Source: Clostridiaceae bacterium
GTDB taxonomy: Bacteria; Bacillota; Clostridia; Oscillospirales; Acutalibacteraceae
Length of the DNA: 27,218 nucleotides
Assembly: GCA_904501705.1 (NCBI GenBank)
Contig: CAJGCA010000018.1
Coordinates: forward strand, 1 to 27,218
Direction: 5' to 3'
Part shown: positions 13,811-21,600 of the stretch, piece after piece
How the letters are laid out: each line of letters opens with the position of its first letter
How positions within the stretch are numbered: the first letter of the stretch is position 1
Notes under the pieces: generated by a model
The model's input: the letters and a program-made list of their open reading frames with translations, nothing else
Database searches by the model: none
What the model was told of the DNA's origin: nothing
Translations under genes and position numbers: made by a program

Positions 13811-14815
13811 TTACTTCACCTGCGAGATCGCCACGGCGCAAGCAACGGTCATACCGACCATCGGGTTGTTACCTGCACCGATAAGACCCATCATTTCAAC
13901 GTGCGCAGGCACGGAAGAAGAGCCGGCGAACTGCGCGTCGCCGTGCATACGGCCCATGGTATCGGTCAGGCCGTAGGAAGCGGGGCCTGCCGCCATGTTA
14001 TCGGGGTGCAGGGTACGACCCGTGCCGCCGCCCGAAGCCACGGAGAAATACTTCTTGCCGTTCTCGATCGCCCACTTTTTATAAGTGCCGGCAACGGGAT
14101 GCTGGAAGCGGGTGGGGTTGGTGGAGTTACCGGTGATGGAGACCTCCACGCCCTCTTTCTGCATGATCGCCACGCCCTCGTTGACGTCGTTGGCACCATA
14201 GCACTTAACCAGCGCACGCTCGCCGTCAGAGAACGCCTTCTCACGCACGACCTTCAGCTCGCCCGTGTAGAAATCATAATCGGTCTCCACGTAGGTGAAG
14301 CCGTTGATACGGCTGATGATATACGCCGCATCCTTGCCCAGACCGTTGAGGATGACGCGCAGGGGGGTCTTACGCACCTTGTTGGCGGTGCGGGCGATAC
14401 CGATCGCGCCCTCCGCAGCGGCAAAGGACTCGTGGCCCGCGAGGAACGCAAAGCAGGTGGTCTCCTCGCTGAGCAGCATCTTGCCGAGGTTGCCGTGGCC
14501 GAGACCAACCTTACGCTGGTCGGCAACAGAACCGGGCACGCAGAACGCCTGCAGACCCTCGCCGATGACGGCGGCGGCCTCGGCGGCGTCGGTCACGCCG
14601 CGCTTGAGCGCGAGCGCCACACCCATAGTGTACGCCCACACGGCGTTCTCAAAAGCGATGGGCTGAACGCCCTTAACGATCGCGTCAACATCAATACCCT
14701 TGGAGAGGCACAGATCGCGGCACTCCTCCAGAGAGCCCAGACCATTTTCCGCCAGGAATTTTTCAATACCCGGCATGCGGCGGTCTTTACCTTCAAACTT
14801 CACATCGTTCGCCAT
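13811..14815 (-). CDS. GGGtGRT protein, function unknown
   Basis: This 334-residue protein belongs to the family named for its motif, found here as GGGTGRT at residues 262-268 (in SVASGGGTGRTLHPDN). Other strongly conserved-looking glycine-rich stretches are GLGHGNLGKMLL, NGLGKDAAYIISRING and GLIGAGNNPMVGMTVACA. No signal peptide or clear membrane helix is seen, so it should be cytoplasmic. GGAGG precedes the ATG. It follows the NifU-like gene by 17 bases in one operon, and the two may act together in iron-sulfur or other metallocofactor chemistry. That role is inference; I know of no established activity. Confidence 0.88.
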   Translation of the reverse strand: MANDVKFEGKDRRMPGIEKFLAENGLGSLEECRDLCLSKGIDVDAIVKGVQPIAFENAVWAYTMGVALALKRGVTDAAEAAAVIGEGLQAFCVPGSVADQRKVGLGHGNLGKMLLSEETTCFAFLAGHESFAAAEGAIGIARTANKVRKTPLRVILNGLGKDAAYIISRINGFTYVETDYDFYTGELKVVREKAFSDGERALVKCYGANDVNEGVAIMQKEGVEVSITGNSTNPTRFQHPVAGTYKKWAIENGKKYFSVASGGGTGRTLHPDNMAAGPASYGLTDTMGRMHGDAQFAGSSSVPAHVEMMGLIGAGNNPMVGMTVACAVAISQVK

Positions 14816-14832
14816 CTGGTCATTCCTCCTTC

Positions 14833-15525
14833 TTATTCTTCACGGGGGTCAATGTACTTCGCCGCATTATCGAAGCGACCGTACTGACCGATGTTCTTCT
14901 CATAAGCCTCGTTGGCGCTCATGCCGTGACGGATGTCCTCCATCATCTTGCCGAGCTTCACGAACTGATAGCCGATAACCTCGCCCTCGTCGTCGAGCGC
15001 GATCTTGGTCACATAGCCCTCCGCCATCTCGAGATAGCGGACGCCCTTGACATTGGTGGAGTACATCGTGCCGATCTGCGAACGCAGGCCCTTACCGAGG
15101 TCCTCGAGACCGGCACCGATGGACAGACCGTCCTCGGAGAAGGCGGACTGGGTGCGGCCGTACACGATCTGCAGGAACAGCTCACGCATCGCGGTGTTGA
15201 TCGCGTCGCACACCAGGTCGGTATTGAGGCACTCGAGCAGGGTCTTGCCGGGCAGAATCTCTGCGGCCATCGCGGCAGAGTGGGTCATACCGGAGCAGCC
15301 CAGTGTCTCCACCAGAGCCTCTTCGACAATGCCCTTCTTAATGTTCAGCGTCAGCTTGCAGGCGCCCTGCTGGGGAGCGCACCAGCCCACACCGTGAGTC
15401 AGACCGGAGATGTCGGCGATCTCCTTGGACTTGATCCACTGACCCTCTTCCGGAATCGGGGCGGGGCCGTGGTTCGGGCCCTTCTTGACTATGCACATTT
15501 TTTCGACTTCATGGGTATAGTTCAT
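14833..15525 (-). CDS. NifU/IscU-like iron-sulfur scaffold protein
   Basis: This 230-residue protein carries an IscU/NifU-N-like core. The segment LGCSGMTHSAAMAAEILPGK (about 75-94) matches the scaffold motif around the second cluster-binding Cys (here C77). Further cysteines at C49, C56, C99 and C106 can supply the others. C-terminal to it is an extra segment of about 100 residues absent from plain IscU. The start at 15525 has AAAGGAG 7 bases upstream. No cysteine desulfurase gene is nearby. It forms a two-gene operon with the GGGtGRT gene, with the promoter at 15583-15611. Confidence 0.85.
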   Translation of the reverse strand: MNYTHEVEKMCIVKKGPNHGPAPIPEEGQWIKSKEIADISGLTHGVGWCAPQQGACKLTLNIKKGIVEEALVETLGCSGMTHSAAMAAEILPGKTLLECLNTDLVCDAINTAMRELFLQIVYGRTQSAFSEDGLSIGAGLEDLGKGLRSQIGTMYSTNVKGVRYLEMAEGYVTKIALDDEGEVIGYQFVKLGKMMEDIRHGMSANEAYEKNIGQYGRFDNAAKYIDPREE

Positions 15526-15582
15526 GTTGGAACTCCTTTCGGTTTTTACTGTACACGCCAAAGCGCATTTTCGTACGCATAT

Positions 15583-15611
15583 ATTATAGCCCTATTTTCT
15601 GCCATTTTCAA
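15583..15611 (-). promoter_or_regulatory. Promoter of NifU-like/GGGtGRT operon
   Basis: On the minus strand, TTGAAA (15606-15611), 17-base spacer, TATAAT (15583-15588). The leader is about 50 bases. I see no clear IscR-type site. Confidence 0.8.
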
Positions 15612-15682
15612 GTCCTATCCGTGAAATACAGATAAAAATTTCACAAGCATTTGCGGGTTGTTTTTGGTCTATATCCCGAAAA

Positions 15683-15723
15683 ACAAAAAAAATCTGCCGT
15701 CGAGCAGTTGCTCGACGGCAGAT
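15683..15723 (-). terminator. Terminator of carboxyltransferase operon
   Basis: 15-bp perfect arms (15692-15706 and 15709-15723, core CTGCCGTCGAGCA) with a two-base gap. On the minus strand they are followed by a run of eight T, then GTTTTT. Confidence 0.92.
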
Positions 15724-15731
15724 AATAGACG

Positions 15732-17126
15732 TTACACAGGCGTGACGACCACGTCGGCGGTGTGGGTGCCGTTCGGATCTTCCTTGCGGTCACGCTGTTC
15801 GAAGAACTTCGGCGCCACCTGCGGGAACATCGCGTAGGTCAGCACGTCCTCCTCCTGCTTGACATACGGTGCGGCCTCGGCCTTGAGCTTATCCAGCTCG
15901 GGCTCGAGAGTGTCCGCAAAGCGGCAGGTGATTGGCTCATCGTCGCCGAGGATCTTCTTGGAAAATTCGGGATCGATCGGCGCAGGAGTTTTACCGTAGT
16001 CACCGTGGATCATACCGCGGAACTCCTTGGTGACCATCTTATACCGCTCGCCCATAATGACATTGAACACCGCCTGCGTGCCGACGATCTGGCTCGTCGG
16101 GGTAACCAGAGGCGGATAGCCCGAATCCTCACGCACGCGCGGGATCTCCGCGAGCACCTCGTCGAGCTTGTCTTCCTTGCCCGCTTCCTTGAGCTGACCG
16201 AGCATATTGGAGAACATACCGCCCGGCACCTGATAAAGCAGGGTGTTGGCGTCGACGCTTAGCGACTTCGGGCTGATCTGGCCCGAGCCGATATATTTCT
16301 CGCGCAGCTTCGCGAAGTGCGCGCGCACAACGTTGAGCTGGTTCAGGTCCAGACCCGTGTCATACTCGGTGCCCTGCAACGCCGCAACGAGGGACTCGGT
16401 CGGCATATGCGACGTACCGATAGATAGGGGGCTCATCGCGGTGTCCACGATGGACGCGCCCGCCTCGATACCCTTCATAATGGACATCGACGCAAGACCC
16501 GCGGTATAGTGGCTGTGGATGTCGATCGGGATGCTGACTGCCTCTTTGAGACGGGAGACCAGATCGTAGCAAGCATAGGGCGTCAGCAGACCCGCCATAT
16601 CCTTGATGCAGATGGAGTTGGCACCCATCTCCTCGAGGGTCTTGGCGTAGTTGGTGTAGTACTCATTATTATGCACGGGGCTGAGGGTGTAGCTGATGCA
16701 GCCCTGCACATGCGCCTTCTCCTTGTTGGCGGCGCGGATCGCGGTCTGCAGGTTGCGGGCATCGTTGAGCGCATCGAAGATGCGGATGACGTCGATACCG
16801 TTCGCGACCGACTTCTGCACGAAGTATTCCACCACGTCGTCAGCATAGGGGCGGTAGCCCAGCATATTCTGACCGCGGAACAGCATCTGCAGCTTCTGAT
16901 GGGGCATCTCCTTACGCATAATGCGCAGGCGCTCCCAGGGATCTTCGTTTAAGAAACGGATACAGGAGTCGAAGGTCGCACCGCCCCAGCACTCGACGGA
17001 GAAGTACGGGATCTTATCCATCTCGGCGAGGATCGGGCGCATCTCGTCCATCGTCATACGGGTGGCCAGCAAAGACTGGTGGGCATCGCGCAGGACGACT
17101 TCGGTAATTTTGATCGGCTTTGCCAT
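15732..17126 (-). CDS. oadA: Carboxyltransferase subunit (OadA / transcarboxylase 5S / PycB-like)
   Basis: This enzyme moves a carboxyl group between oxaloacetate/pyruvate and biotin. The 464-residue protein has the TIM-barrel carboxyltransferase domain, with LRDAHQSLLATRM at the start, the metal ligand pair in HSHYTAG, and ICIKDMAGLLTPY with the carbamylated-lysine region. The conserved C-terminal helical domain follows (from about 300). The start at 17126 has GAGG 8 bases upstream; an in-frame GTG lies at 17135. The biotin carrier is the gene before it. No membrane beta subunit (OadB) is present, so it could be part of sodium-pumping oxaloacetate decarboxylase with OadB elsewhere, a split pyruvate carboxylase, or a transcarboxylase. 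Confidence 0.9.
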   Translation of the reverse strand: MAKPIKITEVVLRDAHQSLLATRMTMDEMRPILAEMDKIPYFSVECWGGATFDSCIRFLNEDPWERLRIMRKEMPHQKLQMLFRGQNMLGYRPYADDVVEYFVQKSVANGIDVIRIFDALNDARNLQTAIRAANKEKAHVQGCISYTLSPVHNNEYYTNYAKTLEEMGANSICIKDMAGLLTPYACYDLVSRLKEAVSIPIDIHSHYTAGLASMSIMKGIEAGASIVDTAMSPLSIGTSHMPTESLVAALQGTEYDTGLDLNQLNVVRAHFAKLREKYIGSGQISPKSLSVDANTLLYQVPGGMFSNMLGQLKEAGKEDKLDEVLAEIPRVREDSGYPPLVTPTSQIVGTQAVFNVIMGERYKMVTKEFRGMIHGDYGKTPAPIDPEFSKKILGDDEPITCRFADTLEPELDKLKAEAAPYVKQEEDVLTYAMFPQVAPKFFEQRDRKEDPNGTHTADVVVTPV

Positions 17127-17145
17127 GTCACACACCTCGCAAAAA

Positions 17146-17493
17146 TCAGTTCATCGCCAGCAGAGCCTGACCGGACTCGACGCTGTCACCCTTGTTGACG
17201 TAGACAGCGGCGACGGTGCCGTCGGCAGCCGCCTGAATCTCATTCTCCATCTTCATCGCCTCGAAGATGACGAGGACATCGCCTGCCTTGACCGCGTCGC
17301 CGGCCTTCACCTTGATGTCGACGATGGTGCCGGGCATCGGGCAGGTCACATCAGCAGCACCGGCAGCAGCGGGAGCCGGAGTAGCAGCAGGAGCAGGAAC
17401 AGCAGGAGCAGCGGCGGGAGCGGCAGCAGCGCCGATCTCCTCGACCTCGACCTCGTAGGCGTTACCATTCACAGTGACATTAAACTTTTTCAT
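17146..17493 (-). CDS. Biotin carboxyl carrier protein, decarboxylase type
   Basis: This is a 115-residue biotinyl protein. It has a short N-terminal segment (1-21), an Ala/Pro-rich flexible linker (about 22-48) and a biotinyl domain with EAMKMEN, the biotin being attached to K81. This layout matches MmdC/OadC-type carriers of sodium-pumping decarboxylases and the 1.3S subunit of transcarboxylase. It is the first gene of a two-gene operon with the carboxyltransferase, 19 bases apart. AAAGGA lies before the ATG. Confidence 0.92.
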   Translation of the reverse strand: MKKFNVTVNGNAYEVEVEEIGAAAAPAAAPAVPAPAATPAPAAAGAADVTCPMPGTIVDIKVKAGDAVKAGDVLVIFEAMKMENEIQAAADGTVAAVYVNKGDSVESGQALLAMN

Positions 17494-17554
17494 TTTCAGT
17501 CAATCCTTTCTCTATGCGGTGTGGGGATACCCCATATTGCACCAAATTACTGTT

Positions 17555-17583
17555 ATTATACGCTATTGTCAAGAATTTAGCAA
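17555..17583 (-). promoter_or_regulatory. Promoter of biotin carrier/carboxyltransferase operon
   Basis: On the minus strand, TTGCTA (17578-17583), 17-base spacer, TATAAT (17555-17560). A TTGACA inside the spacer has no well-spaced -10. In the leader, GGGG and CCCC around TAT (about 17523-17533) could form a small hairpin. Confidence 0.75.
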
Positions 17584-17586
17584 GCG

Positions 17587-17940
17587 TTATTTTCTGCATT
17601 TACACTCGCCGCGGAAAAATTTTTCTATCGAAACTATCCAAACGCCGTTGTCGTCCTCGAATTCGAGTCGGCGAAGAATCGGTGCAAGCGCGCTTACACA
17701 ACAAACGCCTTTGATCGCACCGCGGCAATCGCCCGTATTGAGCACCGAGCGGATGAGTCCCTCGCTCATCATTGGCAGGGCGGTATCCACCGCCAGTATC
17801 TCCACCGCGTCACCGTCCATACGAAACAGCGCGTGGCCGTCGACCGTACCGCCGCTGTCGCGCAGCACCATCGCGTCCGCCCCCTCAGGCGCGGAAATCG
17901 CCTGCAAAAACGCCTCATCGGCGGGCATTATGGTAATCAC
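17587..17940 (-). CDS. Small protein of unknown function after rluB
   Basis: This is a soluble protein of about 117 residues. A GTG start at 17940 is favoured because AAAGGAG lies 7 bases upstream; the gene then overlaps the end of rluB by 26 bases, implying coupled translation. Strand-helix alternation (DAMVLRDSGGTVDGHALFRM, AVEILAVDTALP, LIRSVLNTGDCRGA) loosely suggests an acetyltransferase-like (GNAT) fold, but the acetyl-CoA loop is not convincing. There are four cysteines, two of them in the C-terminal GECKCRK. It is the last gene of the scpAB operon. Confidence 0.65.
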   Translation of the reverse strand: MITIMPADEAFLQAISAPEGADAMVLRDSGGTVDGHALFRMDGDAVEILAVDTALPMMSEGLIRSVLNTGDCRGAIKGVCCVSALAPILRRLEFEDDNGVWIVSIEKFFRGECKCRK

Positions 17941-18709
17941 GGTCAGGCTCCTTTCCGTATTTAATATATCCTGCGGCAATCTTCTTTGTCGACCCCGATG
18001 CCACGACAAGCTCGCGCACCTCTTTCGGCGTCAGATATCGCCAGCAGCCGGGCGGCAGCATCCCGAGCTTCACCCCACCGATCGCATTGCGGCGCAGGCG
18101 GGCAACCTCTAAGCCCAGTGCCTCGCACATACGGCGGATCTGGCGGTTTCTCCCCTCGTACAGCGTGATTTCCACCACGCAGCGCCCCGCCTCACTGGAT
18201 ACGATGTTCACCTTCGCGGGTGCGGTCTTACGGCCGTCGATCACGATACCCTCCTCAAAGCGCAGCTTCTGCTCATCGGTCATCGGTGAGCGCAGGGTGA
18301 CGCGGTAATATTTCGGAATATGGGTGGACGGGTGCATCACCGCGTTGGCGAAATCGCCGTCGTTGGTCATCAGCAGAAGCCCCTCCGACTCACGGTCTAG
18401 ACGCCCGACGGGATAGACGGGCGCATCCAATCCGCGCACCAATTCTTCCACACATTTGCGGCCGTGTTCATCACTCATCGTGGTGATAAAGCCGCGCGGC
18501 TTGTGCAGCGCGATATACACGGGAGCGGCCGCTGCCGCAAGTTTTTTGCCGCGCACGTGGATGACATCCTTGCGGTCGTCCGCCTTGTCACCGAGACTCG
18601 CCACACGGCCGTTGACCTTGACGTGACCGCCCGCGATGAGCTCCTCCGCCTTGCGGCGGGAGGCGACGCCCCGCTCGGACAGCAGTTTTTGCAATCGTAC
18701 CATTGCCAT
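17915..18709 (-). CDS. rluB: 23S rRNA pseudouridine synthase, RluB family
   Basis: RluB-type enzymes convert a uridine in helix 89 of 23S rRNA (2605 in E. coli numbering) to pseudouridine. The 264-residue protein has an S4 RNA-binding domain (about 3-50, RLQKLLSERGVASRRKAEEL) and the catalytic domain with GRLDRESEGLLL (catalytic Asp at 105), plus EGRNRQIRRMCEALG near the C-terminal side. AAAGGAA precedes the ATG. It follows the carboxypeptidase gene by 30 bases, an order also seen near scpAB in Bacillus. Confidence 0.93.
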   Translation of the reverse strand: MAMVRLQKLLSERGVASRRKAEELIAGGHVKVNGRVASLGDKADDRKDVIHVRGKKLAAAAAPVYIALHKPRGFITTMSDEHGRKCVEELVRGLDAPVYPVGRLDRESEGLLLMTNDGDFANAVMHPSTHIPKYYRVTLRSPMTDEQKLRFEEGIVIDGRKTAPAKVNIVSSEAGRCVVEITLYEGRNRQIRRMCEALGLEVARLRRNAIGGVKLGMLPPGCWRYLTPKEVRELVVASGSTKKIAAGYIKYGKEPDRDYHNARR

Positions 18710-18739
18710 AATTTATTGTTCCTTTCCATTTAAGAGAAA

Positions 18740-19870
18740 TCAGCGTAAAAACATTTCTCCCAATAAACAAAACCATTGCCACACCTGCAGGTGCAGGGGC
18801 GGCAGCTCTCTTTCGGCGACGCTCTCGGTCGCGCGGATGGGCACGCAGGCAAGCTCACGCTCGCCCGCGGTGTAGCGGACATGTCCCAGCACATCCCCCA
18901 CTGCGACAGGCGCCCATACGAAATCGGGCAGTTCCACACACGCGGTGGCGCTCTCCCCCTCCCGCAAAACACAGGCAGGGATCTCCTCGGGCGCAATCGA
19001 CACAGCATCCGCCGCACCGCCCGCCACAGGGCAGGTGTCAGGCGCCACGTCCGGCATCATCTCGCGATGCAAAAGCGGGAATGCATAGTTATACAGCGCC
19101 ATATGATCGTTCCAGTAGTCTCCGCCGTTGAGGGTGGTGACAATCAGCGTCACGCCGTCCCGCTCGACCGCAGACACCAAACAACGACCCGACTTCTTGG
19201 TAAAGCCCGTTTTGAGCCCGATCGTGCCGTCGTACAGCTTTAACAGCTTATTGTGGTTGCTGACCGTCATTTTGACCCCGCCGACGGTGATGGTTTCCGC
19301 CTTACTCGCGCACAATTCCGCGAGCAGCGGCTGCTTTAATACCGCCGCACCGAGCAGTGCCATATCCCGCGCGCTCGCGCTGTGCCCGTCCTTGTCAAGG
19401 CCCGATGGAGTGACGAACAGACTGTCGGTCATCCCGAGGGTCAACGCGCGGCGGTTCATCCGCTCGGCGAAGGTGAGCAGGCTCTCGTCCATCAAAAGGG
19501 CGAGCGCGTTCGCGGTGTCGTTGCCCGAAGCGAGCAGCAGTCCCGCAAGCAGATCACGCACCGTGATCTCCTCCCCCGCTTTCAGCCCGATCTGCGTCCC
19601 CTCCACCGGCAACGCCGCCGCAGGAACGGTAACGGTGCGGTTTGGGTCAAGATTTTCTGCCGCAAGCAGGGCAGTCATCAGCTTGGTCGTGCTCGCCATC
19701 GGGCGGGCGGTGCGGACATCCTTTTCATACAGGATGAGCCCCGAGTCGGGCTCGTACACCACCGCCGACAGCGAAGATATCGCAGGCGCGGCATGCACCG
19801 TCAGCCCATCGGCATAGAAAAGCAGTAGCGCCGGACATACCAGCGCCGCTGCCCATCGTTTCCATTTCAC
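18740..19870 (-). CDS. dacF: D-alanyl-D-alanine carboxypeptidase (PBP5/DacF-like)
   Basis: This exported penicillin-binding protein trims the last D-Ala from peptidoglycan stem peptides. At 376 residues it starts with a signal peptide (KWKRWAAALVCPALLLFYA, cut near HAAPA). The serine-peptidase motifs are S60-T-T-K63, SGN at 115-117 and KTG at 220-222. A C-terminal beta domain and a final hydrophobic/amphipathic tail (VWQWFCLLGEMFL) follow for membrane attachment. The GTG at 19870 is chosen since GGAGGG lies 6 bases upstream; the frame extends to a TTG at 19903. Its place next to gerW and scpAB hints at a sporulation-linked role, as for DacB/DacF. The exact paralogue is uncertain. Confidence 0.9.
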   Translation of the reverse strand: MKWKRWAAALVCPALLLFYADGLTVHAAPAISSLSAVVYEPDSGLILYEKDVRTARPMASTTKLMTALLAAENLDPNRTVTVPAAALPVEGTQIGLKAGEEITVRDLLAGLLLASGNDTANALALLMDESLLTFAERMNRRALTLGMTDSLFVTPSGLDKDGHSASARDMALLGAAVLKQPLLAELCASKAETITVGGVKMTVSNHNKLLKLYDGTIGLKTGFTKKSGRCLVSAVERDGVTLIVTTLNGGDYWNDHMALYNYAFPLLHREMMPDVAPDTCPVAGGAADAVSIAPEEIPACVLREGESATACVELPDFVWAPVAVGDVLGHVRYTAGERELACVPIRATESVAERELPPLHLQVWQWFCLLGEMFLR

Positions 19871-19934
19871 TGGAATCCCTCCATCCGCATTAGCCTTTAA
19901 CAAACCTTATGCAGACCGAGGGCAATCCATTCAT

Positions 19935-20318
19935 TTACGCCTCATTGGGCGTCTCGTCTTTTTTCTTCTTGTTGAAGAACTTATCCATCATCTCGGGTAC
20001 CATGGACACCACGCGGTCAGCCGACGAGGGCTTGTCAGAGATCGGCAGGATGTTGATGCTGCCGTCCTTGATGGTGATGAACGCCACGGGAGTGATGTTA
20101 ATGCCCGCGCCCGCGCCGCCGCCGAACAGCTCGACATTCGACTTGCTGGGCAGATCGGAGCCGCCCGAGGCAAAGCCGTAGGAGATCTTGGACACGGGGA
20201 TCAGCGTCGTGCCGTCCTCAAGAGTGATCGGGGTGCCGACAACGGTGTCCGCGTCCACCATACCGCGGATCTTGTCCACCGAAACACCCATCAGACCTTC
20301 GACATTCTTATTTGCCAT
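19935..20318 (-). CDS. ytfJ: GerW/YtfJ-family sporulation protein
   Basis: This 127-residue protein belongs to the GerW (YtfJ) family needed for proper spore germination in Bacillus. It shows the typical core: NVEGLMGVSVDKIRGMVDAD, then GTPITLEDGTTLIPVSKISY, a glycine-rich patch (FGGGAGAGINITPVAFI) and a lysine-rich end. It has no signal peptide. The start overlaps the DUF2953 gene by 11 bases, the same pairing as ytfI-ytfJ in Bacillus. It supports the idea that the host makes endospores. Confidence 0.93.
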   Translation of the reverse strand: MANKNVEGLMGVSVDKIRGMVDADTVVGTPITLEDGTTLIPVSKISYGFASGGSDLPSKSNVELFGGGAGAGINITPVAFITIKDGSINILPISDKPSSADRVVSMVPEMMDKFFNKKKKDETPNEA

Positions 20319-20979
20319 GATTCGTTTCCTCCTTATCGGTTATCAAATCATTTGGTTCGCCTTGTTTTAACAGCATAAATTTCACGAGCAGCACGATCGC
20401 CGCTCCCGCTACACGGTAAACCCAAATATGCAGACGCACATCTGCACTCACCGTACTGTTCTCCATCAAAAAATTCGGCTCGACACGCAAGCCGCGTTTT
20501 CGCACCTTGATGACCCCCGCGATCGCAGTTAGTGCAGGATACAGCACGCTGCACACCTGCCCATAGCGGATCGCGGTGGCATCCACGTCACCGTCGGCGA
20601 CAATGAGTTCGAGCTTCAGCTTATCCACCGTGATGCTGCGCAGCACACACCCGACCGCCTGCCCCGCGAGCTTCGCCAGATCGGTCAAGTAACCGAGCGT
20701 CGCGGCGACACCGTCCTCCTTGAAGGATCGGGACACTTCCCCGAGCAGCTCCTTGACTTTGGACGGTTTGGCGGATGCAGATGTCTTGGCGGTTTTTCCT
20801 TCTGTTTCCTCGGGCTTGTCCTCGCTCGGCAACAACGAAATTGGCACGCCGAGCATCCATAGCTGCACGCGCAATTCGTCCTCATAGGTGATGCGCGCGT
20901 ATACAGGGACAAACAGCACCAACAGGATGAGCAGGAGCACCAACACCAACAGCCCTAACAGAATGTACAGTATCGGCAA
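20308..20979 (-). CDS. ytfI: DUF2953 membrane protein (YtfI-like)
   Basis: This 223-residue protein starts with a long hydrophobic helix (about 3-25, ILYILLGLLVLVLLLILLVL), then a short strand region (ITYEDELRVQLWMLGVPISL), a charged linker (about 53-75), and an amphipathic domain carrying the DUF2953 pattern (ADGDVDATAIRYGQVCSVLYP, then RVEPNF). A second hydrophobic stretch lies near the C terminus. Its function is unknown; it is nearly always next to gerW/ytfJ, which suggests a spore-related membrane role. It starts 3 bases after scpB. Confidence 0.88.
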   Translation of the reverse strand: MPILYILLGLLVLVLLLILLVLFVPVYARITYEDELRVQLWMLGVPISLLPSEDKPEETEGKTAKTSASAKPSKVKELLGEVSRSFKEDGVAATLGYLTDLAKLAGQAVGCVLRSITVDKLKLELIVADGDVDATAIRYGQVCSVLYPALTAIAGVIKVRKRGLRVEPNFLMENSTVSADVRLHIWVYRVAGAAIVLLVKFMLLKQGEPNDLITDKEETNHGK

Positions 20980-20982
20980 GGC

Positions 20983-21600
20983 TTACTCCTCCGCTTCTTC
21001 CTCGCTGCCGAACAATTCTGCATCCTCCGGCAGGGGTTGTTCCTGCTGTAGCATCTCATCCATCGTGGTCTCATCCATCGCACTCTCCTGCTTTTGCGGC
21101 AGGGGCGGCAGCTGCTCGAGCGACGAGATGCCAAAACAACGCAAAAAATTCGAGGTTGTTCCGTACAGCAGCGGACGGCCGGGCAGATCCATCCGCCCGC
21201 GCTCCTCGATGAGGCCCTTCTGCTGCAAGCCCTGCATCACCGCGCTGCAGTCCACGCCGCGCACCTGCTCAACGAACGGACGGCTGACGGGCTGGTTATA
21301 GGCGATGATGGCGAGCACCTCCATCGCCGCCTGCGACAGCGGCGTGTTGCGGCGAATATCCATCGCCTTGCGCACGTAAGCGGCGCACGCCTTACTGCTG
21401 CATAGCTGATAGCGATCGTCAAGTTTGAGTGCCGTCAGTCCGCCGCCACGGGTGTTGATGTCCTGCATCCAGTCGTCGGCGATGCGGGCGGTGGTTGCCT
21501 CATCCAGCTCAAGCGCCAGAGCCAAACGGCTCAACGGCACGGGTTCGCCGCTGGCAAACACGATCGCCTCCACCGCGGCCTGATATTGTTTAATTTCCAT
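20983..21600 (-). CDS. scpB: Segregation and condensation protein B
   Basis: ScpB is a kleisin-interacting subunit of the SMC-ScpAB condensin that compacts and segregates the chromosome. The 205-residue protein has two winged helices. The first is about 1-85, with AAVEAIVFASGEPVPLSRLA. The second is about 90-160, with LSQAAMEVLAIIAYNQPVSR and VEQVRGVDCSAVMQGL, the family signature. An acidic tail ends it. The start at 21600 overlaps the scpA stop by 11 bases, with GGAGG in the end of scpA. The longer upstream frame lies inside scpA. Confidence 0.95.
   Translation of the reverse strand: MEIKQYQAAVEAIVFASGEPVPLSRLALALELDEATTARIADDWMQDINTRGGGLTALKLDDRYQLCSSKACAAYVRKAMDIRRNTPLSQAAMEVLAIIAYNQPVSRPFVEQVRGVDCSAVMQGLQQKGLIEERGRMDLPGRPLLYGTTSNFLRCFGISSLEQLPPLPQKQESAMDETTMDEMLQQEQPLPEDAELFGSEEEAEE

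Noticed and set aside
17519..17536. GGGG/CCCC palindrome as a CsoR or other operator before the biotin carrier gene
   Set aside because: Only four strong pairs around a three-base centre; too short to support a regulator call.
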